A stretch of DNA of 64,000 nucleotides from Anastrepha obliqua (taxonomy: Eukaryota > Arthropoda > Insecta > Diptera > Tephritidae), in assembly GCF_027943255.1 (NCBI RefSeq), contig NC_072892.1, positions 124,389,792 to 124,453,791 of the forward strand, read 5' to 3'. The translations under genes were made by a program, and so were the position numbers. Below, in pieces: positions 11,391 through 22,796 of this stretch. The notes under the pieces were generated by a model. It did no database searches. It was not told the DNA's origin and saw only the letters and a list, made by a program, of their open reading frames with translations. The number at the start of each line of letters is the position of its first letter. The first letter of the stretch is position 1.

Positions 11391-11924
11391 GGGCACCTAA
11401 GTCTGGTCAGACAAGTCTGGATATGCCGGGTGCCCGACTTTCGACGTAAGTTTAACATCTTTTTATCATAGCTAACGACTTGAGCTTCCAGGTGGTTGCA
11501 TAAAATTGATTTTCTATCGATTTATGGATATAACATATTAAGAAGGATTCTCAAGCAGGACGAAAAAAAGGATTACAAAGTTACACCTTCGGTTGGGCCG
11601 CTCGTGTCTTGCTGAGTATTTTGGCTTGTGAAAAAAAAGAATAGTTCTGTCATCATTTCATATATTACCATACATTTCATTGCAATGAACTTTTTCTTAC
11701 CTTCTTCGAAATGAGTCAAACTAAAGTATATTACAAAACCAAAAAAATCGTTTTTTTCACAAAACAAAATATTTTCAGCGACTATTTTTGCTTCTGTACA
11801 AATAAAAAAGGTAAGAAATGGAAAATATATACCTGCAATCTTAAAAATGAATAATAAATGTGTTGCATTGGTCAGATATTCCCACAAATGTAAGTACGTA
11901 GGGTCTGGCCAGACCTGGTTGCCC
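11391..11924. repeat. Inverted-repeat element with GTCTGGYCAGAC ends
   Basis: GGGCACCTAAGTCTGGTCAG at 11391 and the complement at 11903-11924 match at about 18 of 22 bases, spaced 490 bases apart. The core motif GTCTGGYCAGAC is itself palindromic. The left arm can also fold locally with GGGTGCCC at about 11428. No coding content. It is probably a non-autonomous DNA element of unknown superfamily. Confidence 0.5.
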
Positions 11925-12234
11925 AACCGCAGGTTTTAAAAAATATGTACAATGGGGGGTTGATGATCATAGACTTCACACTTTTTCGTGCCATACTGCT
12001 GTATTTCTCCTTTTTTATATCAAATAAAACACTAACCATTCATTCATCCTTTTTAATGAATTTATGCTAATATTGTGTGCATTCCTGGCTTTCCACTCTC
12101 TCTCTTCTTCTGCTTTCCTTTTATTTATTTTCTGTACCGACGTCACGGTCTTGGCATGGCGCGATCTCGAATTGTATCATCCTTGATTCTGAATTGTATT
12201 TTTTGAATTAATTTACCATTTAATTCCCTTTTCA

Positions 12235-12490
12235 AAAGCTGTATGATCTTTCAGAGAAGGGGACCGTTGAGCACTTTCTCTATAAATGTCCAGGTTTGAC
12301 AGCTAGACGATTAAGATCACTGGGTGCTCCTTTCTTCAACAGCCGGGGGCAGTGTTTCAAGCTAAATCCCTTCAACCTTTTTCATTACAGCTACAGATTG
12401 ACTGTAGATATTTGCCAGTTGGAGGTATTAAATGGTACCAAAACGGCGCTTTAGTACTACTTGGGGAATGCCACACTGATACTTCAGCCA
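12235..12490 (+). mobile_element. LINE C-terminal fragment, same family as 130-700
   Basis: The plus strand reads EKGTVEHFLYKCPGLTARRL and SLGAPFFNSRGQ, matching the minus-strand copy near 300-390 and the plus copy at 46.5 kb. About 250 bases remain. It lies in the promoter-side flank of THOC1. Confidence 0.75.
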
Positions 12491-12860
12491 TTGATTTAAC
12501 ATGACAAAAAGTCTTCCTGAACTTCTTCAAATAAATCTGTTCGTTCAATTTTGCTTTTGTGTGCCAATTCTTCGAGAATGCTTTGTTCCCCACGAAACCA
12601 TTAATTTGCACACAATCTGACAACTTTCTGAAAACAGATATTGTTCTGTCGTACATTTTGATGCCCTTCAACTGAATTCATCGAACACAGCTTGTGTTTT
12701 CAATCCATTTCTTTTAGTCTCTGAGCATCCCTTTGTTTCGAATATCCCACTACGTTGCCAATTACGTGCAACATGTTGTTTGCCCGGCTGTAGTTTGATA
12801 AATAATTTTCTCCGCCAATATTTATTTCTGCCAATATTCATCCAACTAGTTAACTTAAAA
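12491..12860. other. 5' flank of THOC1
   Basis: No gene supported. The proximal promoter of THOC1 should lie here; no clear core motif is seen. Confidence 0.4.
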
Positions 12861-15376
12861 ATGAGTACAGCTGTTGTAACTCAGCAGCGGCCCCTAGGCT
12901 TTATTGGTTTGCATACGGAATTTACAGTAGGTATTTCAAAACATTGAAAAACGTGTGGCTATACCAACAACTCTATACAACTTTCAGAAAGCACTCAACG
13001 AAGCATTCCAAAAGAAGGACGCTCAAATATTGCGCGCCTCTTACGAATCCTTCGGCGCTAATACTGATCATGATAAGAAGTCGCCTATGGATCAAGCTTT
13101 TCGTGAAATGCTACTATTCCACCTGAGTGACAATGTTGAGAAGGTCGGGGCTCTGGTGCGGCTATCAGTTGACGCTGTGCGCGTAGAAATTGTCTCAGTG
13201 ACCATACCAGTTGTGCTGTTGGGCGACATCTTCGATGCAGTCACGCTGGATAAGTGTGAACAAATCTTTAGTTTCGTTGAAGAAATGGTTGAAGTGTGGA
13301 AGGAGGATATATTCTTCTCATCTTGTAAAAATAATATACTAAGAATGTGCAACGATCTTTTACGGCGTTTGTCGCGCGCACAGAATACTGTTTTTTGTGG
13401 ACGTATATTGCTATTTCTGTCCAAATTTTTCCCTTTCTCCGAACGTTCAGGATTAAATATTGTATCGGAATTCAATTTAGACAATGTCACTGAGTACGGC
13501 GTGGATGGCAAAGACCTGGACGATACTGTGGAAGATACCGTGGAGGATATTCCTATTAAAATTGATTATAATCTGTATTGCAAATTTTGGTCATTACAAG
13601 ACTTTTTCCGCAACCCGAACCAGTGCTATAGTAAAGCACAATGGAAAATGTTCCAAGCAGTGAGTAGTTATTTGTGGTCATTTATAAATAATCATTAATT
13701 TCATTGTTTTGTATTATCTTAAAATTTGCCATTAGCATGCAGGTACTATATTAGAAGCGTTCGACAGTTTCAAGTTGGAGGAGCCACGGCTAAGTAGCGC
13801 GGCAGAAAAAACTGAAAGTGCTGTTACGGCGGATGATTACTTAGAAAGTATGAAAATGGAATTGAGTGCTGCCGATATTTCAGTGGAAACGGAAAATCAA
13901 AATTCAAGTGAGGCAGATCAGATTGTGCGACAGTCAGATCATTTCTTTGCGAAGTTTCTAACCAATCCGAAATTGCTGACACTTCAGTTGTCCGACTCAA
14001 ACTTTCGACGCTCAGTCTTAGTACAGTTTCTGATTCTCTTTCAGTATTTGCAATTAACCGTAAAGTTTAAGACGTAAGTTGAAAACGTAAAAAAACGCAA
14101 AACGTGGTAATTCGCAATTTAATAAAATTTCTTGTAGTGAATCAAACACATTAACTACTGCGCAAACGGACTTCATCAAAGAAACCCAAGCAAAGGTATA
14201 TAAATTGCTCGAAGAGACCCCACCGAATGGAAAACGTTTTTCATGCACGGTACAACATATGTTAACGCGCGAGGAAATGTGGAACAACTGGAAGAATGAT
14301 GGATGTAAAGAGTTCCGCAAACCCGATGAAGCTGAGGCAGATAATAGCACAAACAAGGATGCAGGAAACGCTGATGGTACGCCTGCCAAACCACCTGCAG
14401 CTAAGCGCTCCAAACGCACACTTGGTGATAGTTTGCGAGAAGCTCATCGCAATGGTAAATTCTTTCTGGGCAAGTGAGTAGTACATATATGTCCATAAAT
14501 AAAATAAAATTTTAACGAGCTCAATTGTTTAGTGATGTCTTGACACGCCTCTGGAACTACTCGCCAGATAATTTGCAGGCCTGCAAGAGCGAGGAACGCA
14601 ATTTTTTGCCACATGTTGAAACATTCCTCGAAAATCCGCATGAAAAGAACGATCCATCATTTGAATGGCGCGCACTCCGTTTACTAGCCAGGCAGTCGCC
14701 ACATTTTTTCACATTCTTAAACTCGCCATCATATAAAATTGCTGACTATCTGGAGGGAGTACGCCGTCGTTTAGCCAAGGATCGTATAGATAATGCCAAA
14801 GCGGCTATGAATGCCAACAACGCCGCATTAGTTGGTAGCAATTCAACTGCCGATACTGTTAATGCGACCGAATCTAATAGCGAGCAGGGATCGAACACCC
14901 AAGAAACAGAGGGTGAACCAGATGCGGATGGTGTTGGTGACGGTGAAGGTGAAGGGGAAAATGACGGTGATGGCAGCGGTGATGGTGACGGTGATGCCAT
15001 GTTAACCGAAGAGGATGTGCAAGGAGACTTGGACAAAGGCGATGATGATCGCAATGCACACACCAAACCGATGACGGCCTCCAGAGAACAAATAGAGGAA
15101 ATTGCGCCACTCATTGGTGATGACTGGAAAAAATTGGGCAAAAAATTAGGGTACACTGTTGATGAGCTGCTATACTTTGAGACGGAACATCCAGATCGTG
15201 ATGGTGGGTGCATCGCAATGCTTAGTAACTGGTTCGCCGATGACGATGACGCAAGTCTCGATAATTGGGCTTATATGCTGGAAGGTTTGGAGATAAATGC
15301 CGCAGCAAAGGCGGTAAAAGCGCTCATAGACCGACTCACACCCAAAGAGGACAAAGTGGAGGTGCTATCAGATTAG
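12861..15376 (+). CDS. THOC1: THO complex subunit 1 (Hpr1/THOC1) with C-terminal death domain
   Basis: THOC1 is a core subunit of the nuclear THO/TREX complex, coupling transcription to mRNA export and limiting R-loops. Five exons, 12861-12926, 12988-13659, 13736-14073, 14138-14473 and 14533-15376, join in phase to give 751 residues. Landmarks are PVVLLGDIFD, ILRMCNDLLRRLSRAQNTVF, KIDYNLYCKFWSLQDFFRNP, LQLSDSNFRR, FLILFQYLQLTVKFK, TRLWNYSPDNLQACKSEERN and FEWRALRLLARQSPHFF. An acidic Gly/Glu/Asp low-complexity segment follows (encoded about 14915-15035). The final 95 residues form a death-domain-like fold (GDDWKKLGKKLGYTVDEL). The first 22-residue exon ends TEFT before a GTAGGT donor, and phase 0 matches exon 2 (KALNEAF). 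It is longer than human THOC1, mainly in the acidic linker. It is tail to tail with the zinc-finger gene. Confidence 0.95.
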
Positions 15377-15724
15377 GATGAAACAATTTAAATAGTAATC
15401 TTAAGTGTGAACTCAATTGATGTTATAAACAGAACTCGGTGTTGATTTAGTTTATGTTTTAATAATATTCCAAAAGTCAAGTTTACAATAATAATTTATC
15501 ACATGTACAGGGTGTGAATGCCTTCCACTGTCTACATTAACATTAATCGTCATCTAAATTCTTGGCAGTCCACGCAGACAATTGGCCTTATGTTGAGAGC
15601 ACCCTGAGCCAGCTGGTCAACGATTCTGTAAGCGGAGCACCAAAACTTGAACGTTGTTAGTTGCTATGAAATTAAATGTTTAAAAAGGTTAATTTTTAAT
15701 ATGTTGGCGTCCACCGATCCTAGT
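15377..15724. other. Convergent 3' flank between THOC1 and the C2HC zinc-finger gene
   Basis: 348 bases between two stop codons on opposite strands must hold both 3' UTRs. I see no canonical AATAAA for either gene, only AT-rich variants around 15455-15500. Confidence 0.5.
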
Positions 15725-17638
15725 CTATCTCCTTCGTGGCGGCGCCTGACCCGGCTTCGGCTTGTTGTGTATCATATTGGCGCAGCGTGGAATATGCCGC
15801 TCAGCGGCTGACTCATTGAAACGGCGCGAGCAATGTGGACACTGAATGTAGTCGGGGTTCTCCGAAGGTGGCGGTGGTGGTAAATCGCTCAGCTTGCCGC
15901 CACGAGCCAAGTGCGCCTGCACCTGCTTGGCTGCTCTTATGGCTTGTATAAATTCTTCATGTTTCCTGCGCCAATTATTCTTCTTCATGCTGGCCGGCTT
16001 GCCACTTACAGCAGCAGCACTCGAGTAGGCGGATTTGTTGTTGGCGCTATTGCGAGATTGGCCCTTTTTCTGATACTTCTCGGCGTCGGTGCCGCGCAAA
16101 CGATGTCGAGCCGCATCGAAGATTTTGCGCTTGGTATGCACCATTTTCTCGCATACTTTCTCATGTTTTGCCAGCCTTTCAGTATTGAAATGGCGATTGC
16201 AGTATTGACACAGTCCCATGTTGGTCAAATCTATATCAGCAGCGGGTTGCATTCTCATGGACTGCAAAAATAAAGCAAACATTGAATTGGGATTTTTAGA
16301 TGGCGTCTATTACGCCTTACGGCTACACTTACTGCAGCAGAAGCCATATTTCCCGAAGTTCTTGGCGGTGTCTAAAAGTCAATAAGGAAAAAAATTAACA
16401 GAGAATTTTACTTTTTCAATAAATGAAACGTCGTAGACAAGTCAATTGGAAAACTCAAGTCATGCCCAACAGCAACTTTGTGACAATGCCTACCTTCGTA
16501 TTTGATGCTGCAGTGGGTTTTGAGCTTCTCACGGTGGAACTTGTGGCAGGCACTGGCGTTTGTCGTGCACCCGTAGCTGATGCATTTGCCGGACGTTTGG
16601 CGGTATGTGCCACCGCTGCTGGTGCCGGCGTGGGTGACTTCTTCGTCACTACCGGATTTAACTTGAGGCTGTTGGATGATTTGGCGCGCCCCACAACGTT
16701 ATTCCTATTATTGTTGCGGTCTTCTGGCGAGTGCAAACCCAAACTGAGCGATGACATCTCTTTGCTGAGCGCATCGGTATTTCCGTTTTGCAGCCGCTTC
16801 GGGGGACTTCGCGCATGTGTGGAAACATTATTTGCATTGGACACAACGCGCATTCTAACCGTCGGCGTGTTGCCATTTTTCGTTTGATGTAAATTTTGTA
16901 TGGCGCCACCGGCTTGGCGAGCAATAGGCGACGGCGCTTTGGCCGTAGAAGCGATTGGTTTAAGCGGATTGGCGCGATCAATGCCAGCACCACGACGTCG
17001 TTCATCGAACATTTGGCGCACCTGCAGCAGGGACGGGGAGGAATGCAAAGAAGTATTTATGTATGAGAATAAGAAATTCGAAAGTGTGCTTGTGTATGCA
17101 TATCTGTGGCTGCGTACCTTGCCGTTTGTAATGCGTTTTGCGCCAACGACTTCATCCGTAGTGCCGGCACCCTCGTCAGTCATCTCCAAGCGCCTTTGCT
17201 CACGCTCCTGTTGCTGTTTTTGCTGAAAACGCATCTGCAAAAAATATGTATAGAAAAAAGCGTTGTCAATATTTCAAATTAATTTCGATTTGCTTCACAA
17301 CTCCAGCCTTTAGTGACGTCTGTTAAGTGTACCAAGGCGAATTTATTAGATTTAGGAATTATCGGAGTTATTTTTAAATACGCCTTGGCATGTACGCTGT
17401 GCGATTCCTCAAATTTACGTGCCAGTTAATGTAATGAATATAATTCGTTCCGATGTGACGCTATGATGAGCCACTAATCGATTTTGATAAAACTCACATC
17501 TAACGATGAGTTGAAGTTCGTTGGCGGCAGCTGACTGAGCGCCTCAACTAATCTGCGCCCCGCCCACGAATCGCTAAGCTTGACCGGCGGTATCAATTGA
17601 TCGTGCAGTAAATCGATATTTGGACTCAAAGTCGCCAT
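15725..17638 (-). CDS. ZC2HC1C: ZC2HC1C-like protein with two C2HC zinc fingers (proximal-promoter isoform)
   Basis: Five minus-strand exons, 17638-17498, 17234-17118, 17021-16494, 16371-16333 and 16261-15725, are all phase 0 and give 453 residues. The fourth is a 39-base microexon. The two fingers are CQYCNRHFNTERLAKHEKVC and CPHCSRRFNESAAERHIPRC, linked by NWRRKHEEFIQAIRAAK and a proline run before NPDYIQC, a layout specific to the ZC2HC1 family. Fingers at the C-terminus plus a Gln/Glu-rich coiled-coil start (MRFQQKQQQEREQRRLE) argue for the ZC2HC1C type over 1A/1B. The middle exon is basic, Ser/Ala/Pro-rich and probably disordered. The molecular role of the family is not well established; zinc and possibly nucleic-acid or protein binding is inferred. 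The ATG at 17638 follows a plain 5' flank. An alternative first exon lies at 30943-30993. Confidence 0.9.
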
Positions 17639-18095
17639 GTTGTTGTTTCAAATAATAAACTCCTATCTGCAGCATATACGAATGTGCATACAAATGCCAA
17701 ATGCCTCTCTCTTAATCCGCAGGCGCTATCATACACAGAGGTATACGAATTTCGCCGGTATACGTATTTGAGACATGTCCTTCCGCCAGACAAAACAACA
17801 CTAACTATGAGGATAACTCAGCAAAGCGTTGTCTCTCACTGCCGAATGAACAAGCAAAACATTTACACGATTTAACTCATTATTACTCACATGTTATTTG
17901 GCCGCTGGCAAGGCATTTGGCCCAAACCCACCCCGTGAATGACCAACGATTTCTTAGTAATTAGCAACAACAAATTATACAAAAATATCTGCTAACTCAA
18001 ATCATCGCCATTCATGCATGCGACCGTCACACATTAAATCACAGTACAAGCACAACTCTACCGTTAAACTTACATTACATATACATACATACATA
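17639..18095. promoter_or_regulatory. Proximal promoter/5' UTR region of the C2HC gene
   Basis: The sequence upstream of the ATG at 17638 is gene-free and ends in an (ATAC)n run at 18080-18096 that abuts a mariner copy. No core element is clear. Confidence 0.35.
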
Positions 18096-19345
18096 CAAGG
18101 TGAAGTCCAAAATAAACAAGACGGAGCTGAAATAGGAACGACAAGAGCTTCGGAGATAACTTCGAGCTTATTTATTCAAAATAGACCCCTCGGATCTCGA
18201 TACACTATTTTGCGCGATCTAAAAGATTTTTGAAAGAGTTTTTCAGGTCATTGACCGGGATGTCGGTACAAGTCTTTTAGATGGCCTCTACGGACGCAAA
18301 ACGTTCTCCTTTCATTGCCAAATGCAATTTTCCGAATAGGTAAAAGTCACATGGAGCCATATCAGGCGTATACGATGAGTGATTGATGGTTAAAATACGA
18401 TTTCTAGTCAAAAAGTCAGTCACAAGTGTGAATCGGTGGGATGGTGCATTATCATGCAATAAGCGCCCGCTTCCTCCTTCGCGGTATTCAGGGCGAATTT
18501 GACGAATGCGATGGCACAAATACTTCAAGGATAGAAAATTGCATTGACGGTTTGGCTCATTGGCACGAACTCCTTGTGGAAAATTCCCTTGAAATCGTAA
18601 AAGCTAATGAGCATCGACTTGATTTTTGACTTTTCTAAACTTTTCCTTCCATTCGACACTTTGACGCTTAGTTTCAAGTTCATGTTGGAAACACAACGTT
18701 GCTTCACCAGTTCCACTGTTATAAAGGAAGTTCTCGTCGTTTCTCGCCTCTTTAATGAGGTCTTTCGATTGTGGAATTCTGAGCAATTTTTGGTCCTCAG
18801 TTAACTTGTGCAGAATGAAACGTGCACAGACCTTTCGTAAGCCCAAATGATTAAAACGTGATAAATCGATGTTTTGAAGATATTCAACTCCGAGTCCATG
18901 AATTTCAACGATAATTTCGGCCCATTTTTGATAAATTTACGAACCAGTTCCATTGGAGTTTTCGGTGGCTACTGCTTTTGTATGTTTATTGTTATTTATG
19001 TCCTGACAACCATCTCTGAAACGTGTAAACCACTCATGAACTCTGGCACGAGATAGACAATCATCGCCATAAACTTCTTTCATCAATTCAAATGATTCGG
19101 TAAACGTTTTACCGATTTAAAAAAAAAAAATTGATATTACCTCTTTGTTTGAAACTCCTTTTCGTACCGATGACTCAAACATACTGACACTTTAGACGCA
19201 ATAACTTTACTTCCCCTGAACCGAATGTCACCAAGCTTTCACTGGAAGTCAGCTAGAGATATATGTAACTTCCAACGCACGAACTCATTAAAAAGAAGGC
19301 ACCGTCGAAAACATTTTTATGACGCAAGTCTTGGACTTCACCTTG
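18096..19345 (-). mobile_element. mariner (DD34D) element, near full length, disabled
   Basis: The ends CAAGGTGAAGTCCAA at 18096 and its complement at 19331-19345 form the inverted repeats. TA precedes the left end and is mutated to CA at the right. The minus strand encodes transposase pieces: YGDDCLSRARVHEWFTRFRD, VCARFILHKLTEDQK and LLHDNAPSHR...SSYTPDMAPCDFYLFGK. The second and third catalytic Asp have 34 residues between them. Stops and frameshifts separate the pieces. The element lies inside the proposed long intron of the C2HC gene. Confidence 0.9.
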
Positions 19346-20226
19346 CACATATACATACATACACACACACATAAGTTCCTTATGCGCGCAAAGCAGACGC
19401 ACCAAAGGAATTGTCAAGCTAAGCGAGTCCGTTTTGTTGACGCTATCACTCCCACTCTGCGTTCACTCGCACCACCAACGCGTACACTAATGCAATAATA
19501 CAATACGTAAATATGTACAACAACAAAATAGCACTTGTTAGAAATTTATGGCCGAATATTTTATGAGTACCGAAATGTCTGCTCGAGTGCTCCTCAAACT
19601 AGAATTCGCCTTCAAGAAATTGAACAATAACCCGTTGTAATGGCTGGATGCACCTTGTAAAGTATCTCGACCTTAGGCCAATCAATAAAATTCTTTGTGC
19701 CGCTTTGAAAAAAGCCATTTAGCGTATGAAAATTAGAAATCAAAGCACTAGCACCGTGAAAGTCCCTGCATACCTTCATCTATGGGTGCTTAAGTGGGTG
19801 TATTGTGCTTGTGCTTTCTTAATGTGCGCTTGTTCTGTGCCTGTGCGACGATGTCAATTCGAAATGTGTGTTTACGTTGCTATGGTTGGGGCGGCGAATG
19901 TGGCCCACACTAATGAGTACCACGCTGTCATTGGCTTGACGTCAACTTCACATACACACAAACTGGAAGGCGCTAAAGCCTGCTATAGAATTGAAAATTT
20001 GGTTTTTTATTTTCATTCGTAATGCACCAGATTCGAATAATTTAAAATTGCAAATTTAATTAAAGCGAGTGTATTTTGCTGTAACCGCATAAAGTAGGTT
20101 TGTGATACTAAGGAAAACTGTCGATTTTAGTGGATTCAATGCCTTCGGAATGAAGTTGTTCGCATCTGCAGATAAGGTTCCACATTATTTCTATACATTC
20201 AGGATATATGCTGATACTCGTATGTA
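19346..20226. other. Unassigned intronic/intergenic sequence with (CATA/CA)n microsatellite
   Basis: A tetranucleotide/dinucleotide run lies at 19349-19372. No gene supported. The 98-codon frame near 19726 has no recognisable domain. Confidence 0.5.
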
Positions 20227-20358
20227 AAGGGTGATCAATTTAGAGGTATATGGGTTTAAATTGAAATAAAACAACGAAAATTCGAATTGATTGATTGCCC
20301 AATTGTGTAGAATAATAATTTTGACATTTATTTTCTAAAGATAATCCCTTTAAAATGG
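20227..20358. mobile_element. Terminal fragment of a DNA transposon (AAGGGTGATCAATTTAGAGG end)
   Basis: A TA followed by AAGGGTGATCAATTTAGAGG and then AAATAAAACAACGAAAA matches, in reverse, the right end of the MITE at 30206-30430. The element is cut by the SINE that starts at 20359. Confidence 0.6.
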
Positions 20359-20630
20359 GCGGCCGCCGTAGCCGAATGGGTGCATGAAACATAAATGGGT
20401 ATAAGAAACACCAAAAATTATAGAAAAAGTTTTTTTTTAATAGCGGTCGTCCTTCGACAGGCAATGGCAAACCTCGGAGTGTATTTCTGCCATGAAAAAG
20501 CTCCTCATAAAAAACTGAAAAAAAAACAAAAAAAACAATATCTGCCATTCCATTTGTGTGGAACAACATGAAGACACACATCACAAATAGGAGGCGGAGG
20601 ACACCCCAAAAGCATAAGCGCCAATTATAA
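20359..20630 (+). mobile_element. tRNA-derived SINE, copy 1
   Basis: The head GCGGCCGCCGTAGCCGAATG carries an A-box-like TAGCCGAATGG. The B-box region has been lost in an internal deletion and replaced by A-rich sequence. The body CCTTCGACAGGCAATGGCAA...CATGAAAAAGCTCCTCATAA and the tail AGCGCCAATTATA match the other copies at 32.6, 52.1 and 63.8 kb. Confidence 0.8.
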
Positions 20631-20649
20631 GAGGTGAATTATCATTTTT

Positions 20650-21120
20650 CTCAAAAAATATTTATTTATTCATCAATTTCTATTTTATCTCCTTCAAAGT
20701 AGTCAGTCCCCCTCAGATATAATAAACTTGTGCCAGCGTTTTTTCCAATCCTCGAAGCAGCCCTCGTATGCACTTTTGGGTATGTCCTTGAGGTCTCTCA
20801 GCGATTCGGTTTTTATCTCCTCAATCGTCGCAAAACGCCGTCCTTTCATAGGTCTCTTCAATCTTGGGAACAGAAAAAAGCCGCAGGGGGCCAAATCTGG
20901 TGAATACGGTGGCTGAGGCATGATAACTCTGCTGTTTTTGGCCAAATAATTTCTCACAAACAAAGATGAGTGAGCAGGTACATTATCATGATGCAAAAAC
21001 CATGAATTTTTTTTTTCCACAATTCCGGGCATTTTTTTCGTATTGCTTCACGCAAACGGCGCATAACTTTTTGAAGTGAAAACTTCTTTAGAATCGTTGG
21101 GAGTGATTTGAGGAAAAGTG
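20650..21120 (-). mobile_element. mariner transposase fragment (C-terminal half)
   Basis: The minus strand reads WFLHHDNVPAHSS, then PPYSPDLAPCGFFLFPRLKR and KSAYEGCFEDWKKRWHKFI. The third catalytic Asp is Gly (APCGFF for APCDFF). Only the C-terminal region is present, continuing past the SINE tail. Confidence 0.85.
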
Positions 21121-21144
21121 AAACGAAAAAGCGACCAACTTGGC

Positions 21145-21342
21145 TACGAAGCGTTATATTATATGTTGATATAAAAGTAGCGACGAACTAAATAAAAATA
21201 ACTTTTATTTTTTCTTGTGATTCGAACCAAGGATTTTGGATCGGAAGCTCACATTGCTAGTCGCTCGGCTACCGCGCCATGCTGTCGTCGCTGGCCTAAA
21301 AGTTATTTAGTTACGAAGCGTTCTATTATATGTTGATATAAA
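21145..21342 (-). repeat. tRNA-like sequence bracketed by 31-bp direct repeats
   Basis: Two copies of TACGAAGCGTTATATTATAT (continuing to 31 bp, 30 of 31 identical) lie at 21145-21175 and 21312-21342. The 136 bases between read, on the minus strand, GGCGCGGTAGCCGAGCGACT (A box) and GGTTCGAATCA (B box), like the two Pol III promoter boxes of a tRNA. The flanks AACTAAATAA/TTATTTAGTT can pair as a stem. It could be a tRNA pseudogene, a short SINE, or an insertion with an unusually long duplication. A normal cloverleaf acceptor stem is not evident. Confidence 0.6.
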
Positions 21343-21417
21343 TAATTTTTGTGAGCGTGTAATTCTCAAAAGTTTTATTAGGTTTATTATTTAAAATGTA
21401 TTGACTAGGTAGTGTGG

Positions 21418-21560
21418 TTATCAGCTTAACATCTGATAGATCCTCCATCGGAGGACAACAAATGTTAAACTGATTTTTGGAAATTGGCGGAGTGTTTTAG
21501 GGGCTTGCTCCTTCTCTGCCACGGGTTGACCCGGTATTGCAGTACCGCCGGGATTTCGGC
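21418..21560 (+). pseudogene. U2 snRNA-derived sequence, copy A
   Basis: From TTATCAGCTTAACATCTGAT through GATTTTTGG (Sm site) to GGGATTTCGGC this follows metazoan U2 snRNA from stem IIa through IIb, III and IV with few changes. The 5' third (stem-loop I and most of the branch-site-pairing region) is missing or scrambled (only AGGTAGTGTGG remains), so it cannot act as a spliceosomal U2. Confidence 0.88.
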
Positions 21561-21861
21561 TTTGAATAAATACAAGAAAAAATATACTAATACATTTAGG
21601 TTTGGTGGGAAGAGCCATAAATTTTTATATGAATACATGTAGACGAAAATGGAATTTTTTTTTGAAATTTGCATTGTAGGACATTTATGATTATTTATTG
21701 AAAACAGTTTTTTGGCTTTTCTATTTTTGGTTTAGATACTGAAAGTCAGTTTAAGTGAATCGGTATAAATATTTCGTACATTAATTTTTTTTTTGTGAGC
21801 GTGTAATTCTCAAAAGGTTTATTAGGTTTATTATTTAAAATGTATTGACTAGGTAGTGTGG

Positions 21862-21999
21862 TTATCAGCTTAACATCTGATAGATCCTCCATCGTAGGAC
21901 AACAAATGTTAAACTAATTTTTGGAAATGCGCGGAGTGTTTTAGGGGCTTGCTCTCCACCTCTGCCACGGGTTGGCCCGGTATTGCACTACCGCCGGGA
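21862..21999 (+). pseudogene. U2 snRNA-derived sequence, copy B
   Basis: Same coverage as copy A with different lesions. CTAATTTTTGG replaces CTGATTTTTGG at the Sm region, two bases are inserted in GCTCTCCACC, and the last U2 bases (ATTTCGGC) are absent. It retains GGGTTGGCCCGG of stem IV, which copy A has altered. Confidence 0.88.
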
Positions 22000-22394
22000 A
22001 TACATAAATACAAGAAAAAATATACTAATACATTTAGCTTTGGTGGGAAGAGACATAAATTTTTATATGAATACAAGTAGACGAAAATGGAAGAAATTTG
22101 TAAGTCTGTTTCTTCGGTCCGTTTGGGTATTTTTTTTGACAACATCGAAACCAAAGCATTTGTATCATATTTTATCTATCATAAGCCACTCGTATCATTT
22201 GTTGAAATTGAAAACATTGAGGATGAATAATGATAAAATGAAGAAAATAAAATATGAACTTTATAGCAATATTATAATGAACCTATAATTATCCCGCTCC
22301 TAATGCTGCTTTCGTCTTATTCTCTCTCAGTTTGTTTTACGGAAGGTTTCACTTCTATCAAGTCTAACCGTTAGACTGGTATTTTTTTATTACC

Positions 22395-22540
22395 GTATGA
22401 CCTTTGGCAAGAAATTCTGATGCACTACGCCATTGTAATCGAAGAAAACAGTGAGCCAAAGCTTGACATTTGATCGAACTTGACGTGCTTTTTTTGATAT
22501 TGGCTTTCCTGGACTCTTCCATTGGGACGAGTAGTCAGTA
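22395..22540 (-). mobile_element. mariner transposase fragment
   Basis: The minus strand reads KKARQVRSNVKLWLTVFFDY followed by NGVVHQNFLPK, the block around the first catalytic Asp of DD34D transposases. No ends are visible. Confidence 0.8.
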
Positions 22541-22796
22541 AGAACAAGATTTTCAAATTGAATATAAATACGCAATTAAAAAGATAATTACTAATTTTTA
22601 TCTTGGAACCTTTAAAATGTTCGGTTCGGTTCAGACTTAAAAATTGATGTTCGGTCGTGTTCTAGCCAGATTTGGATTTGTACCGCAATTCCTTAAATAG
22701 AATTAAGATTTGAATTTGTACCACAGTTCTTCAAATAAAGGTAAACAATTTTTCTTCTTCGTTTCTCAGCAGGCAACATCGCAATGACGATAATTT

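Larger units (their letters stand above)
21347..22092 (+). repeat. Two direct copies of a U2 snRNA-containing repeat
   Basis: Units at about 21347-21655 and 21790-22092 share a head (TTTTGTGAGCGTGTAATTCT), a U2-derived middle, and a tail (AATACAAGAAAAAATATACT and GGTGGGAAGAG) in the same order and orientation, about 445 bases apart. The spacer between them is unique. Each copy keeps U2 bases the other has lost, so they diverged independently after duplication or inserted separately as members of a dispersed family. Confidence 0.75.

Noticed and set aside
14746..15213. 155-codon minus-strand frame rich in Ser/Pro
   Set aside because: Shadow of the acidic Gly/Asp-rich segment of THOC1.
16423..16887. 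154-codon plus-strand frame
   Set aside because: Shadow of the large third exon of the C2HC gene, opposite strand.
21418..21999. Functional U2 snRNA genes
   Set aside because: Both lack stem I and most of the branch-site-pairing region, and no snRNA promoter element is seen upstream.
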